DNA from: an uncultured Chloroflexus sp.
GTDB taxonomy: Bacteria > Chloroflexota > Chloroflexia > Chloroflexales > Chloroflexaceae
Reading direction: 5' to 3'
NCBI RefSeq assembly: GCF_937951745.1
Contig: NZ_CALFBQ010000047.1
Location: 1-64,000 of the forward strand
Length of the DNA: 64,000 nucleotides
Shown here: positions 7,484 through 16,943 of the stretch, in pieces
Position numbering within the stretch: the stretch's first letter is position 1
Layout: each line of letters opens with the position of its first letter
Program-made: the position numbers and the translations under genes
Notes under the pieces: model-generated
The model's input: the letters and a program-made list of their open reading frames with translations, nothing else
Databases searched by the model: none
What the model was told of the DNA's origin: nothing

Positions 7484-10297
7484 ATGAATAACCGCATTTA
7501 CGTTGCGATCGATGTTGAAACGACTGGCTTGCAGAGCGGCCTCGATGAGATTATCGAGGTCGCTGCGGTTACGTTTCGCGGGCGTGAGATTCTCGACCGC
7601 TTCGAGCGGTTGGTGCGCCCGCGCCAATCGGTGCCGCTGAAGATTACCCGCCTGACCGGGATCGATCCGGTGGCGCTGGCGAAAGCGCCTCGCTTTAACG
7701 AGATCGGCGCCGAATTGGCCCGCTTTATCGGTAATCGCCCGATTGTCGGCCATTCGATCAGCTTCGATCTGACAATGTTGCGGGCGCAGGGCATGAATTT
7801 TAACCAGCCAGTGTACGATACCTTTGATCTGGCCACCCTACTCTTTCCGCAGGCGACGAGCTATAAACTGTCGGCGCTGGCTGCTCGGCTCGGCATTCCC
7901 CATCCCGACGCTCATCGCGCCCTCAACGACGCCGAGGTGACAGCGCAGCTCTTCGCCAAGTTGACCGAGCGAATGTTGCAGCTCGATTTGGCGACGTTGG
8001 GCGAGATGGTGCGGTTGATGGGCAAGATTGGTTTACCGTTGCGCGATCTGTTTGAAGAGGCGTTGCGCCAGAAGGCACGCAATGCGTTTCATGAGCCGAT
8101 TGCCACTCCGTCCGAACCGGCAGAGGCGCTCGGGCCTGAGCTACCGCCGTTGCGCCCGACCGGCGATACCCGCCCGCTCGACCTTGAGGCGATTGGCGCA
8201 TTTTTCAGCCCCGATGGCCCCTTTGGCCGCGCGTTTCCCGGTTACGAACCGCGCCCGCCGCAGGTTGAGATGGCACGTGCCGTGGCGAAGGCGTTTAATC
8301 AGAGCGAGCCGCTGATCGTTGAGGCTGGCACTGGCACCGGCAAGAGTATGGCATATCTGGTGCCGGCGACAATCTACGCGGTGCAACGCGGCGAGCGGGT
8401 CGTCATTTCGACCAACACGATCAACCTGCAAGATCAGCTCTACAACAAAGATATTCCCGATTTGCAGCGCATTTTTGCCGCTGCCGGCTTGCCCGCCTTT
8501 CGGGCGGCGCTGCTGAAGGGGCGCAGCAACTATCTCTGTCTCAAGCGGTATCACGAGCTGCGCCGCAGCGAACATCTGGCGATCGAAGAGGTGCGTGCGC
8601 TGCTCAAGATTCAACTCTGGCTGCCGACGACCGCTAGCGGCGATCGCACCGAGCTGCCCCTAATCGATCGCGAACAGGCGGCTTGGAATAAAGTAAATGT
8701 TTCGGCGGAGACCTGCACCGGTGCGCGTTGCCCTCATTTCCGCGAGTGTTACTTCTTCCGCGCCCGCCGCGCTGCCGAGGCGGCTCATGTGGTGGTGGTG
8801 AACCATGCCTTGCTGATCGCGGATCTGGCCGCCGCTTCGCAAGTTTTGCCGCCCTACGACCATCTGGTGATTGACGAGGCACACAATTTAGAGGATGTCG
8901 CCACCGAGCAGCTTAGTTTTAATCTCGATCAAGCCGGCTTGCTCGAGTTTCTCGACGATCTGTTCCAGACCGGCGGCGCGCAGGTGGTGAGCGGCTTGCT
9001 CAGTGAGTTGCCGGTTGTCTTGACCGAGTTGGGGGGTGGGGGTGCGGCTGGCGAGCGGATTGCGGCGGCGATTGAGCGCGTGCGCCCAACGTTGATCCGC
9101 GCCCGCACAGCGGTGTACGAGTGCTTTAACCTGCTTACCCGCTTTGTCCAGTTCGATACCGAATCGGGTGGCCAGTACGACCCGCGGTTGCGTTTGACCA
9201 AGAAGGTGCGACAGCAGCCCGAATGGCAAGCAATCGAGCAGGCATGGCAGAACCTGAGCGATATGCTGGCGGCAATCGGCAACGAGCTAGCCGTGATCGA
9301 AGATCAGGTGCGCGAGCTGAATGAGACGAGCGGCGAGCTTGACGATGTGTTGGTGCGCACCGAGGTGTTGCGCCGGTTTGCGACCGATGCCCGCGTGCGT
9401 AGCGGTCACGTGATCTTCGGCGACGACGACAGTATCTGTTGGTTGACGTATGACCGCCAGCGCGATACGCTCACCTTAACCGCCGCGCCGCTGAGCGTGG
9501 CCGAAATCTTGCATAGCCAGCTCTTTACTCAGAAACAGACCAGTGTTCTCGCTTCGGCAACCTTGAGCATCGCCGGCGATTTTGCGTTTGTCAAGAACCG
9601 GATCGGTCTCGCTGAGAGCAATGAGCTGATGCTCGATTCGCCGTTCGATTACGAGCAGCAGGCGTTGGTCTACATTCCTAACGATATTCCCGAACCCAAC
9701 CAACGGGGCTATCAGCAGATGATCGAACGGGCGATCATCGATCTGGCGCTGGCTTCCGGTGGGCGGATGCTGGCGCTGTTTACCGCCTCGAATGCGCTAC
9801 GCCAGACCTACGCCGCAATTCAAGAGACACTTGAAGATCACGGGATCGGCGTAATGGCACAGGGGATTGATGGTTCGCGGCGGGCGCTCGTTGACCGGCT
9901 GAAGGAGTTTCCCCGCTCGGTCTTGCTCGGCACCAACAGCTTCTGGGAAGGGGTGGATGTGGTAGGCGATGCGTTGTCGGTGTTGGTAATCACCAAACTA
10001 CCCTTTGCCGTGCCGACCGACCCGATTGTAGCGGCGCGCAGCGAGCAATTCGCCGACCCCTTCAGCGAGTACAGCGTCCCACAGAGTATTCTGCGCTTTA
10101 AGCAAGGCTTTGGCCGCTTGATCCGGTCGCGTGACGATCGCGGGATTGTGGTGGTGCTCGATCGCCGGTTGCTGACCAAGAAGTACGGTCAGCAATTCCT
10201 CGACTCGCTGCCGCACACGCGGGTGCGCACTGGGCCGCTGGCCAATCTGCCGGGGTTGATAACGCGCTTCTTGCAGGCGAAGAATGGCGGGTCGTAG
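7484..10297 (+). CDS. dinG: DinG-family helicase fused to a DEDDh 3'-5' exonuclease
   Basis: A 937-residue DNA repair enzyme with two activities. Residues 1-170 form a DnaQ-like exonuclease: AIDVETTGL (ExoI), GHSISFDLTML (ExoII) and HRALNDAE (ExoIII). The XPD/DinG superfamily-2 helicase follows: Walker A EAGTGTGKSMAYL (about 280), DEAH box VIDEAHNLED (about 461) and motif VI QGFGRLIRSRDDRGIVVVLD near the end. Four cysteines (NYLC, then TCTGARCPHFREC, about residues 350-425) sit where XPD-type helicases carry an Fe-S cluster. The exonuclease fusion is known in Firmicutes DinG; those often lack the cysteines, so having both is worth noting. It stands alone, ahead of a repeat-bearing gap. Confidence 0.93.
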   Translation: MNNRIYVAIDVETTGLQSGLDEIIEVAAVTFRGREILDRFERLVRPRQSVPLKITRLTGIDPVALAKAPRFNEIGAELARFIGNRPIVGHSISFDLTMLRAQGMNFNQPVYDTFDLATLLFPQATSYKLSALAARLGIPHPDAHRALNDAEVTAQLFAKLTERMLQLDLATLGEMVRLMGKIGLPLRDLFEEALRQKARNAFHEPIATPSEPAEALGPELPPLRPTGDTRPLDLEAIGAFFSPDGPFGRAFPGYEPRPPQVEMARAVAKAFNQSEPLIVEAGTGTGKSMAYLVPATIYAVQRGERVVISTNTINLQDQLYNKDIPDLQRIFAAAGLPAFRAALLKGRSNYLCLKRYHELRRSEHLAIEEVRALLKIQLWLPTTASGDRTELPLIDREQAAWNKVNVSAETCTGARCPHFRECYFFRARRAAEAAHVVVVNHALLIADLAAASQVLPPYDHLVIDEAHNLEDVATEQLSFNLDQAGLLEFLDDLFQTGGAQVVSGLLSELPVVLTELGGGGAAGERIAAAIERVRPTLIRARTAVYECFNLLTRFVQFDTESGGQYDPRLRLTKKVRQQPEWQAIEQAWQNLSDMLAAIGNELAVIEDQVRELNETSGELDDVLVRTEVLRRFATDARVRSGHVIFGDDDSICWLTYDRQRDTLTLTAAPLSVAEILHSQLFTQKQTSVLASATLSIAGDFAFVKNRIGLAESNELMLDSPFDYEQQALVYIPNDIPEPNQRGYQQMIERAIIDLALASGGRMLALFTASNALRQTYAAIQETLEDHGIGVMAQGIDGSRRALVDRLKEFPRSVLLGTNSFWEGVDVVGDALSVLVITKLPFAVPTDPIVAARSEQFADPFSEYSVPQSILRFKQGFGRLIRSRDDRGIVVVLDRRLLTKKYGQQFLDSLPHTRVRTGPLANLPGLITRFLQAKNGGS

Positions 10298-10307
10298 GTT
10301 GTTTACC

Positions 10308-10420
10308 TTGTGTACCGCCGAGGACGCAGAGGATTTCAAACCGCTGTGCATCCTCTGCGGAGCCGGACAGCCGTCCGGCTCGCCGGTGGCTTGGCGTTAA
10401 TACCCTTTGCGCCTTGGCTT
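10308..10420. repeat. Interspersed repeat copy with GAGCCGGAC hairpin core
   Basis: The gap after dinG begins with ACCGCCGAGGACGCAGAGG, holds a perfect hairpin (GAGCCGGAC, loop AGCC, GTCCGGCTC; 10360-10381) and ends with TTTGCGCCTTGGC-type sequence. A second copy lies at about 18575-18665. The rest of the gap to 10563 holds nothing recognised. Confidence 0.65.
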
Positions 10421-10563
10421 CATTGCCGCACCTACGCCCGTTCAATAGCCAATGATTTGCACGAGGTAGCGCACCACCGGTCAGGTGTGGTAAGAATAAG
10501 GTAGCAAGCGCTATGCATGTTGTGGCGATGCTGCTCTCAATCACCACACTAGACAGGAATCTC

Positions 10564-11868
10564 ATGCCGCAGTGGATATGGATCGTCTTGATCGGTTTGG
10601 TAAGTTTGACGGCTTGCGCCAGCGCAACTGGCAATCCGGCTGCGCAACCACCGTTGCCCCCCACGGTGCCTATCATCACGCCGGAACCAATCACGCCAAC
10701 GACCCGACCCACGACGGTGCTGGCCACTGCGCCGGCCAGCTCAGCGCCGTCACCATTGCCAACTACGCCAGCAGCAGTGGTTGACCCGACTCGCCTGACT
10801 TACACGCTCGAACAGATTGCCGACGGCTTTAACCGACCCACTCATCTGACCCATGCCGGTGATGGTAGTGGGCGTCTGTTTGTGGTTGAACAGGCAGGAC
10901 GAGTATGGATACTCCGTGATGGGCAGCGGCTGGACGAACCGTTTCTCGATCTTCGCGCCCTAGTTGGATCGCGCGGTAACGAGCAGGGCTTGCTCAGTAT
11001 CGCCTTCCACCCGCAGTTTGCCGCCAATAGCCGGTTCTTTGTCAACTATACCGATACCGGCGGCGATACGGTGGTGGCCGAATATCGGGTCAGCGCCGAT
11101 CCGAACCGAGCCGATCCAGCCAGCGCGCGTGTGCTGTTGCGAATTGCGCAGCCAGCGGCGAATCACAATGGCGGTCTGTTGCTGTTTGGCCCTGACGGCC
11201 ACCTCTACATCGGCACTGGCGACGGCGGCAGCGCCGGTGACCCGCTCGATGCCGGGCAGCGGCTCGATACGCTCTTGGGCAAACTCTTGCGGATTGATAT
11301 AGATAACGGCCAGCCATACGCCATTCCCCCCGATAACCCCTTCCTCAACCGTACCGGCGCACTGCCAGAGATCTGGGCCTACGGTTTGCGCAACCCATGG
11401 CGTTTTGCCTTTGATCCGGTCGCCGGTCTGCTCTTCATTGCCGACGTGGGCCAAAATGCGTGGGAAGAGGTGAATGTTGCACCAGTAAACGCTGCCGGTC
11501 TCAATTACGGCTGGCGCTTGATGGAAGGCAATCAATGCTACCGGCCAACCAATTGTGATCCGAGCGGGTTAATGCTGCCGGTAGCAGTGTATGGCCACGA
11601 CAACGCCACCGGCGGTTGTTCGGTGACTGGTGGCGAGGTCTATCGCGGCACGCGCCAGCCGGCGCTGGTTGGCGTCTATTTCTACGCCGACTTCTGCACC
11701 GGCAATTTATGGGCCTTGTGGGCGAATGCCGGTGAATGGCAGCACGCGCTCGTGGCGCGGCTCAACATTCAGACCACCTCGTTTGGCGTTGATGAGGAGG
11801 GTGAGATCTATCTGCTAGATCGGGCGGGTGGCGTCTACCGGTTAGCCGGTCAAAAACTGCCGGATTAA
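10564..11868 (+). CDS. PQQ-dependent sugar dehydrogenase-type lipoprotein (GSDH/Yli family)
   Basis: Predicted to oxidise aldose sugars outside the cytoplasm, with PQQ as cofactor. The 434-residue protein starts with a lipoprotein signal (MPQWIWIVLIGLVSLTAC, Cys18), then a Pro/Thr/Ala-rich tether to about residue 75. The beta-propeller carries GSDH/Yli motifs: GLLSIAFHPQFAANSRFF, NHNGGLLLFGPDGHLYIGTG, NPWRFAFDP, ADVGQNAWEEVN and LNYGWRLMEGNQCY. I start at the ATG at 10564 because AGGA is 6 nt upstream and it gives a clean lipoprotein signal; an ATG at 10513 is the alternative. Its 3' end overlaps the convergent hydrolase by 27 nt. Confidence 0.88.
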   Translation: MPQWIWIVLIGLVSLTACASATGNPAAQPPLPPTVPIITPEPITPTTRPTTVLATAPASSAPSPLPTTPAAVVDPTRLTYTLEQIADGFNRPTHLTHAGDGSGRLFVVEQAGRVWILRDGQRLDEPFLDLRALVGSRGNEQGLLSIAFHPQFAANSRFFVNYTDTGGDTVVAEYRVSADPNRADPASARVLLRIAQPAANHNGGLLLFGPDGHLYIGTGDGGSAGDPLDAGQRLDTLLGKLLRIDIDNGQPYAIPPDNPFLNRTGALPEIWAYGLRNPWRFAFDPVAGLLFIADVGQNAWEEVNVAPVNAAGLNYGWRLMEGNQCYRPTNCDPSGLMLPVAVYGHDNATGGCSVTGGEVYRGTRQPALVGVYFYADFCTGNLWALWANAGEWQHALVARLNIQTTSFGVDEEGEIYLLDRAGGVYRLAGQKLPD

Positions 11869-12606
11869 CTGGATCAACACCGCTGGTCGGTCATCTTGAA
11901 TACTATGGCCGCTATTGGCGACAAACTCAAGGCGGCAATTAGGAATAGCGGCGGCCAGCCGGCGCACATCTTCCGGCAAATTATTCCGCTCGCCATCGCC
12001 GTTGATCAACAACGCGGGGCAACGGATCTGCGGTGCTTCGCGTAAGCAAATATCACCGCCAGCAGCGACGATCGCCTCCGCTGCTCGCACCCAGCCTTCG
12101 ATCATCGGTTCGAGCTGCTCGCGTCCATGCAGCTTGATAATCTCTTGCCGCCAAGCGGCGCGCTGTTCATCCCATGCTGACACCGGCAACCAATCTTGCA
12201 CAGCATCAACCATTGCTTGGCTCATCACGCCAGCTACACCCCACGCCACGACGCCACGCAGCAAATCAGGCCGGCGTGCTGCCAGCACCAACGCGCTCTC
12301 AGCGCCATCGCTAAACCCCAGCGCCACCACCGGCCCCGGCTGAATGATACCGAGCAGTTCGGCCAGATCGGCGGCATCGCGCTGGTAAAAATCGGGTGGG
12401 AAGGTGCGATTGGGTGGGCGGCTGGCGCCATAGCCACGCAAATCGGGCGCAATCACGCGGTAATCACGACTGAGGTCATCGATCAGCAACCCCATGTGCG
12501 AGCGAGCCGTGCCGGTGAAGCCGTGGATGAGCAGTAACGGCAGACCGCTGCCGAGATCGTGATACGCCAAACGAGCGCCATCGTGGAGCATAACATGGTG
12601 CAGCAT
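11842..12606 (-). CDS. Alpha/beta-fold hydrolase
   Basis: A 254-residue hydrolase with a complete triad: oxyanion HGFTGTARSHMG, DLRGYGASRPP, nucleophile Ser in ALGFSDGAESALVLA (G-F-S-D-G), acid in LLINGDGERNN, and His in FVANSGHSIQDDRPA. Substrate unknown; esterases, lactonases and haloperoxidase-like enzymes share this architecture. The ATG at 12606 is preferred; the frame extends to a TTG at 12648, but the extra residues do not fit the family. Its tail overlaps the PQQ-dehydrogenase gene, and its start diverges from a CRP-type regulator. Confidence 0.85.
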   Translation of the reverse strand: MLHHVMLHDGARLAYHDLGSGLPLLLIHGFTGTARSHMGLLIDDLSRDYRVIAPDLRGYGASRPPNRTFPPDFYQRDAADLAELLGIIQPGPVVALGFSDGAESALVLAARRPDLLRGVVAWGVAGVMSQAMVDAVQDWLPVSAWDEQRAAWRQEIIKLHGREQLEPMIEGWVRAAEAIVAAGGDICLREAPQIRCPALLINGDGERNNLPEDVRRLAAAIPNCRLEFVANSGHSIQDDRPAVLIQLIRQFLTG

Positions 12607-12675
12607 AAAAGTCTCTATAATGGTGATGAGAAACAATGCCGGATCCAACGACGATCGAAGATTGAGAGCAGCGCA

Positions 12676-13326
12676 ATGACGATTGAAGACCTGCGCGCCA
12701 TTCCATTATTTGCCAGCCTTGATGAAACAACACTGGCCGACACGGCGCGGCGCGTCCATATCTGCCACTACCGGCCCGGCCAACATATCATACACGAAGA
12801 TCAGCCGGCGCATGCCATCTTTTTTGTGGTGCGCGGGCGGGTGCGTCTCTCGCGCACGGCGCCTGATGGCCGCGAGCAAGTGCTGGCCATGGCAGGGCCG
12901 GGCGAGTATTTCAATGCGGTGCCGATCTTTGACGGTGGCCTGAGCCCGGCAACAGCACGGGCTATGAGCCATGTGACCTGTTTGTTGTTAGCCCGCGACG
13001 ATCTGCTGGCACTAATCCGCAAACATCCTGATCTGGCACTGGCCGCGCTCTCGGACTTGGCCGGCCAATTACGCGAATTAGTAACGCTGGTTGAAGACCT
13101 CGCCTTTCGTTCGGTGCGGGCGCGCTTAGCACGGCTATTGTTGGCTGAGGCCGCAGGTGGGGCTGCCGAAATGACCCATCAAGAGTTAGCCGAGCGCACC
13201 GGTACCGTGCGCGAGATCGCCGGGCGAGCGTTACGCCAGATGGCTGAAGAGCGGTTAGTGAAGTTGGAGCGGGGGCGGGTGATTGTGCTTGATCGGGCAC
13301 GATTGGCTAAGGTGGCGGAAGAATAA
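12676..13326 (+). CDS. CRP/FNR-family transcriptional regulator
   Basis: A 216-residue regulator. Residues 10-125 form a cyclic-nucleotide-binding fold (RPGQHIIHEDQPAHAIFFVV, RVRLSRTAPDGREQVLAMAG, PGEYFNAVPIFDGG). A dimer helix follows, then a winged helix-turn-helix (MTHQELAERTGTVREIAGRA, residues about 170-190). There is no N-terminal cysteine cluster, so an FNR-like Fe-S sensor is unlikely; the effector is unknown. The ATG at 12676 gives the usual start (MTIEDLRAIPLFASLDE). It is divergent from the hydrolase gene with about 70 nt between, so it may control it. Confidence 0.9.
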   Translation: MTIEDLRAIPLFASLDETTLADTARRVHICHYRPGQHIIHEDQPAHAIFFVVRGRVRLSRTAPDGREQVLAMAGPGEYFNAVPIFDGGLSPATARAMSHVTCLLLARDDLLALIRKHPDLALAALSDLAGQLRELVTLVEDLAFRSVRARLARLLLAEAAGGAAEMTHQELAERTGTVREIAGRALRQMAEERLVKLERGRVIVLDRARLAKVAEE

Positions 13327-13373
13327 TCTCAAGGCGCGAAGATAATCAACATTGATATCTTGGTGCCTTGAGA
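13327..13373. terminator. Long imperfect hairpin between convergent genes
   Basis: TCTCAAGGC (13327-13335) pairs with GCCTTGAGA (13365-13373), and inside it AAGATA pairs with TATCTT. It lies directly after the CRP gene's stop and before the end of the Flp pilin gene, so it can serve both strands. No strong T-tract. Confidence 0.45.
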
Positions 13374-13402
13374 CCTCATTACAATGAATTCCACACTAAT
13401 AC

Positions 13403-13585
13403 TTATTGGAAAATGGCCGCCACCGTAGTGATCATGTCAGACAAGGATCCGCCGATAGCGCTAATCGCTAACACACAAACTAGTGCAATTAAGGTAATAA
13501 TCAACTCGTATTCGGCTAACCCTTGCCCGCGCTCACGGTACAATTGCGCAACGATGATCGTTTTCTGCCATTGATTCAAGAACAT
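13403..13585 (-). CDS. Flp/Fap-type pilin subunit
   Basis: A 60-residue prepilin of the Flp family, which forms the thin pili of Tad systems. The processing and hydrophobic region GQGLAEYELIITLIALV is clear: cleavage is expected after the Gly, with Glu at +5 and Tyr at +6 of the mature end. The remaining chain is a single hydrophobic helix (ALVCVLAISAIGGSLSDM). The ribosome-binding site AAAGGAGGTGA, 7 nt before the ATG, is near-perfect, consistent with an abundant product. No tad/cpa assembly gene is in the window. Confidence 0.88.
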   Translation of the reverse strand: MFLNQWQKTIIVAQLYRERGQGLAEYELIITLIALVCVLAISAIGGSLSDMITTVAAIFQ

Positions 13586-13732
13586 GAGCCTTCACCTCCT
13601 TTCTGTTTGGATTGTATGGATCTACTGTACCGTGAAAAATGGCGTCATGCAACAAGGATCAGGTACTATTACGCCGTGGTACCAACCCTCATTGCCAATT
13701 GCAGCACGTAACAATAGTGTAGGAGTAACGGA

Positions 13733-14866
13733 ATGACCATCACATGGCGGGTGCCGTTTGGCAATTTGCAGCGCAGTCATCAAGCCTTGCAAGCCGAATT
13801 GCTTGCTGCTGCCGAGCGGGTAATTGCGAGCGGCTGGTATATCTTGGGCGCTGAAGTGGCCGGTTTCGAGCGCGAATTCGCCACGTTGTGCGGTGTTGAG
13901 CACTGTGTAGGTGTCGCCAGCGGCGCCGAAGCGCTCTATTTAGCGTTAGCCGCGGCCGGAGTCGGGCCGGGTGACGAGGTCATCACGGTGGCGAACGCTT
14001 GTATGTATGATGTCGCGGCGATCCTCCAAGCCGGCGCGCGGCCAGTGTTAGTGGAGATCGATCCGGTGACGCAAACCATGGATCCGGCGGCATTGGCGGC
14101 AGCGATCACCCCGCGAACCAAGGCAGTCATCCCAGTACATTTGTTTGGGCGGCTGGCCGATATGGCGGCAATTATGGCAGTGGCCGAACAGTATGGGCTG
14201 ACGGTGATTGAAGACGCGGCGCAGGCACACGGCGCATGGCGGCTCGATGCCGGCGCCGCGCCGCGCATGGCCGGGCAGTGGGGGCATTTGGCTGCGTTTA
14301 GCTTCTACCCCAGCAAGAATCTCGGTGCATTGGGTGATGGCGGCGCGGTTGTGACAAATAATCCTGAATTGGCCGAACGGCTGCGCCGCCTGCGGATGTA
14401 CGGCTGGGAACGTAAGTATTACACGACGGAAGCCGGCGGGCGCAACTCGCGGCTTGATGAACTGCAAGCGGCGTTGCTACGGGTGAAGTTGCCTCGCCTT
14501 GCCGCTGCCAATGCCGCGCGGCGCGAACGGGCTAGTTGGTACGCCGCCGCGCTAGCTGATTTACCGGTTGGCTTGCCAGTTGATGAACCGGGCCACGTCT
14601 ATCATCTCTACGTGATCACGCTTGCTGACCGGGCGACCCGCGATCGCTTGCGCGAACACCTGCTAGCGCACGGGATTGGATGTGATGTTCATTATCCGGC
14701 GCCAACCCATCTACAACCGGCCTATGCCGATCTTGGCTATCATTCGGGCAGTTTGCCGGTCACTGAGGATTTGGCCGGGCGGATTCTGTCGCTGCCAATG
14801 TATCCGGAATTGAGCTATGACGACGTGATGACAGTCGCCGAAACGATACGCATGGGGTTCGTATGA
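13733..14866 (+). CDS. DegT/DnrJ/EryC1/StrS-family sugar aminotransferase
   Basis: PLP-dependent transfer of an amino group to a 3- or 4-keto nucleotide sugar. The 377-residue protein has the family hallmarks: GVASGAEALYLAL, VIPVHLFGRLADM, VIEDAAQAHGA, the Schiff-base Lys in SFYPSKNLGALGDGG (about residue 198) and NSRLDELQAALLRVKL. AGGAGT is 7 nt upstream of the ATG. It overlaps the next gene by ATGA and leads a four-gene nucleotide-sugar cassette. The exact sugar cannot be read. Confidence 0.92.
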   Translation: MTITWRVPFGNLQRSHQALQAELLAAAERVIASGWYILGAEVAGFEREFATLCGVEHCVGVASGAEALYLALAAAGVGPGDEVITVANACMYDVAAILQAGARPVLVEIDPVTQTMDPAALAAAITPRTKAVIPVHLFGRLADMAAIMAVAEQYGLTVIEDAAQAHGAWRLDAGAAPRMAGQWGHLAAFSFYPSKNLGALGDGGAVVTNNPELAERLRRLRMYGWERKYYTTEAGGRNSRLDELQAALLRVKLPRLAAANAARRERASWYAAALADLPVGLPVDEPGHVYHLYVITLADRATRDRLREHLLAHGIGCDVHYPAPTHLQPAYADLGYHSGSLPVTEDLAGRILSLPMYPELSYDDVMTVAETIRMGFV

Positions 14867-15876
14867 TTGATCGCACGATATTTGCCGGCTCACAGGTGTT
14901 AATTACCGGTGGGCTAGGGTTTATTGGTTCAAATTTAGCCCATCGCTTGGTTGATCTAGGCGCTAAGGTGACACTAGTCGACTCACTGATCCCGGAATAC
15001 GGTGGTAATCTCTACAATATCGCCGGGATCGAGGATCAGGTGCGGGTAAATATTGCCGATGTGCGCGATGAATACTCGATGGATTATCTGGTGCAGGGGC
15101 ACGATTTTCTCTTTAATCTGGCCGGCCAGACCAGTCATCTCGACTCAATGCGCAACCCGTATATCGATCTTGATATCAATTGCCGAGCGCAACTTTCGAT
15201 TCTCGAAGCTTGCCGCAAAAACAATCCACGGATTACGATTGTATATGCTTCCACCCGCCAGATCTACGGCAAACCCGACTATCTGCCGGTCGATGAACGC
15301 CATCTGCTCCATCCGGTGGATGTCAATGGGATCAACAAGATGGCCGGCGAGTGGTACCACATTCTCTACAATAATGTCTACGGCATTCGCGCCTGCGCCT
15401 TGCGCCTGACCAACACCTACGGCCCGCGTATGCGGGTGAAAGATGCACGCCAAACCTTTCTTGGCATTTGGATCAAGAATGTTATCGAAGGAAAACCGAT
15501 ACAGGTGTGGGGCGACGGTATGCAATTGCGCGATTTTACCTATGTGGATGATTGTGTAGAGGCGATGTTGCTGGCTGCCGTCCATCCGGCAGCCGCCGGA
15601 CAGATTTTCAATCTAGGCGGTCTTGAGGTGATCAACCTGCGCGATCTGGCAGCGCTAATGGTCGAAGTGGCGGGCGGTGGCAGTTTTGAGATCATTCCTT
15701 ACCCGGACGATCGCAAACCGATCGATATTGGTGACTACTACGCCGATGATCGCCGCATTCGGAGCATGCTTGGCTGGCAGCCGCGCATTGATCTCCGCAC
15801 TGGCTTGGCGCGAACCATTGCCTTCTATCGCGAGCACCGCCAATACTACTGGGATTCATCTGATGCAAGATGTTAA
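14863..15876 (+). CDS. Extended SDR nucleotide-sugar epimerase/dehydratase with altered catalytic Tyr
   Basis: A 337-residue NAD(P)-binding protein with the Rossmann motif TGGLGFIGSNLAHRL (residues 11-25), DVRDEYSMDYLVQGHDFLFN, STRQIYG (Ser/Thr of the active site) and RDFTYVDDCVEAML. Where extended SDRs have YxxxK, it reads NGINKMAGEW, so the Lys is kept but the Tyr is Asn. It is translationally coupled to the aminotransferase by a 4-nt overlap, so the two probably act in one pathway. Reaction uncertain: it may be an epimerase or dehydratase using another acid/base, or a subfamily with unusual chemistry. Confidence 0.88.
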   Translation: MIDRTIFAGSQVLITGGLGFIGSNLAHRLVDLGAKVTLVDSLIPEYGGNLYNIAGIEDQVRVNIADVRDEYSMDYLVQGHDFLFNLAGQTSHLDSMRNPYIDLDINCRAQLSILEACRKNNPRITIVYASTRQIYGKPDYLPVDERHLLHPVDVNGINKMAGEWYHILYNNVYGIRACALRLTNTYGPRMRVKDARQTFLGIWIKNVIEGKPIQVWGDGMQLRDFTYVDDCVEAMLLAAVHPAAAGQIFNLGGLEVINLRDLAALMVEVAGGGSFEIIPYPDDRKPIDIGDYYADDRRIRSMLGWQPRIDLRTGLARTIAFYREHRQYYWDSSDARC

Positions 15877-15960
15877 TAACTAACAGCCGGATGTTCATCA
15901 GACCTTCACGATAAACGGCTACAATACCCACTGATAGCGATACTAAGGAGAACTTCAGTT

Positions 15961-16911
<951 letters not shown>

Positions 16912-16943
16912 TCGGCGTGAGCAATGGTTAGAGGAGCGAGACG

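Noticed and set aside
10098-10727. 209-codon minus-strand frame across the dinG end and the repeat gap
   Set aside because: Overlaps the dinG helicase motifs and the lipoprotein signal of the next gene; no family resemblance.
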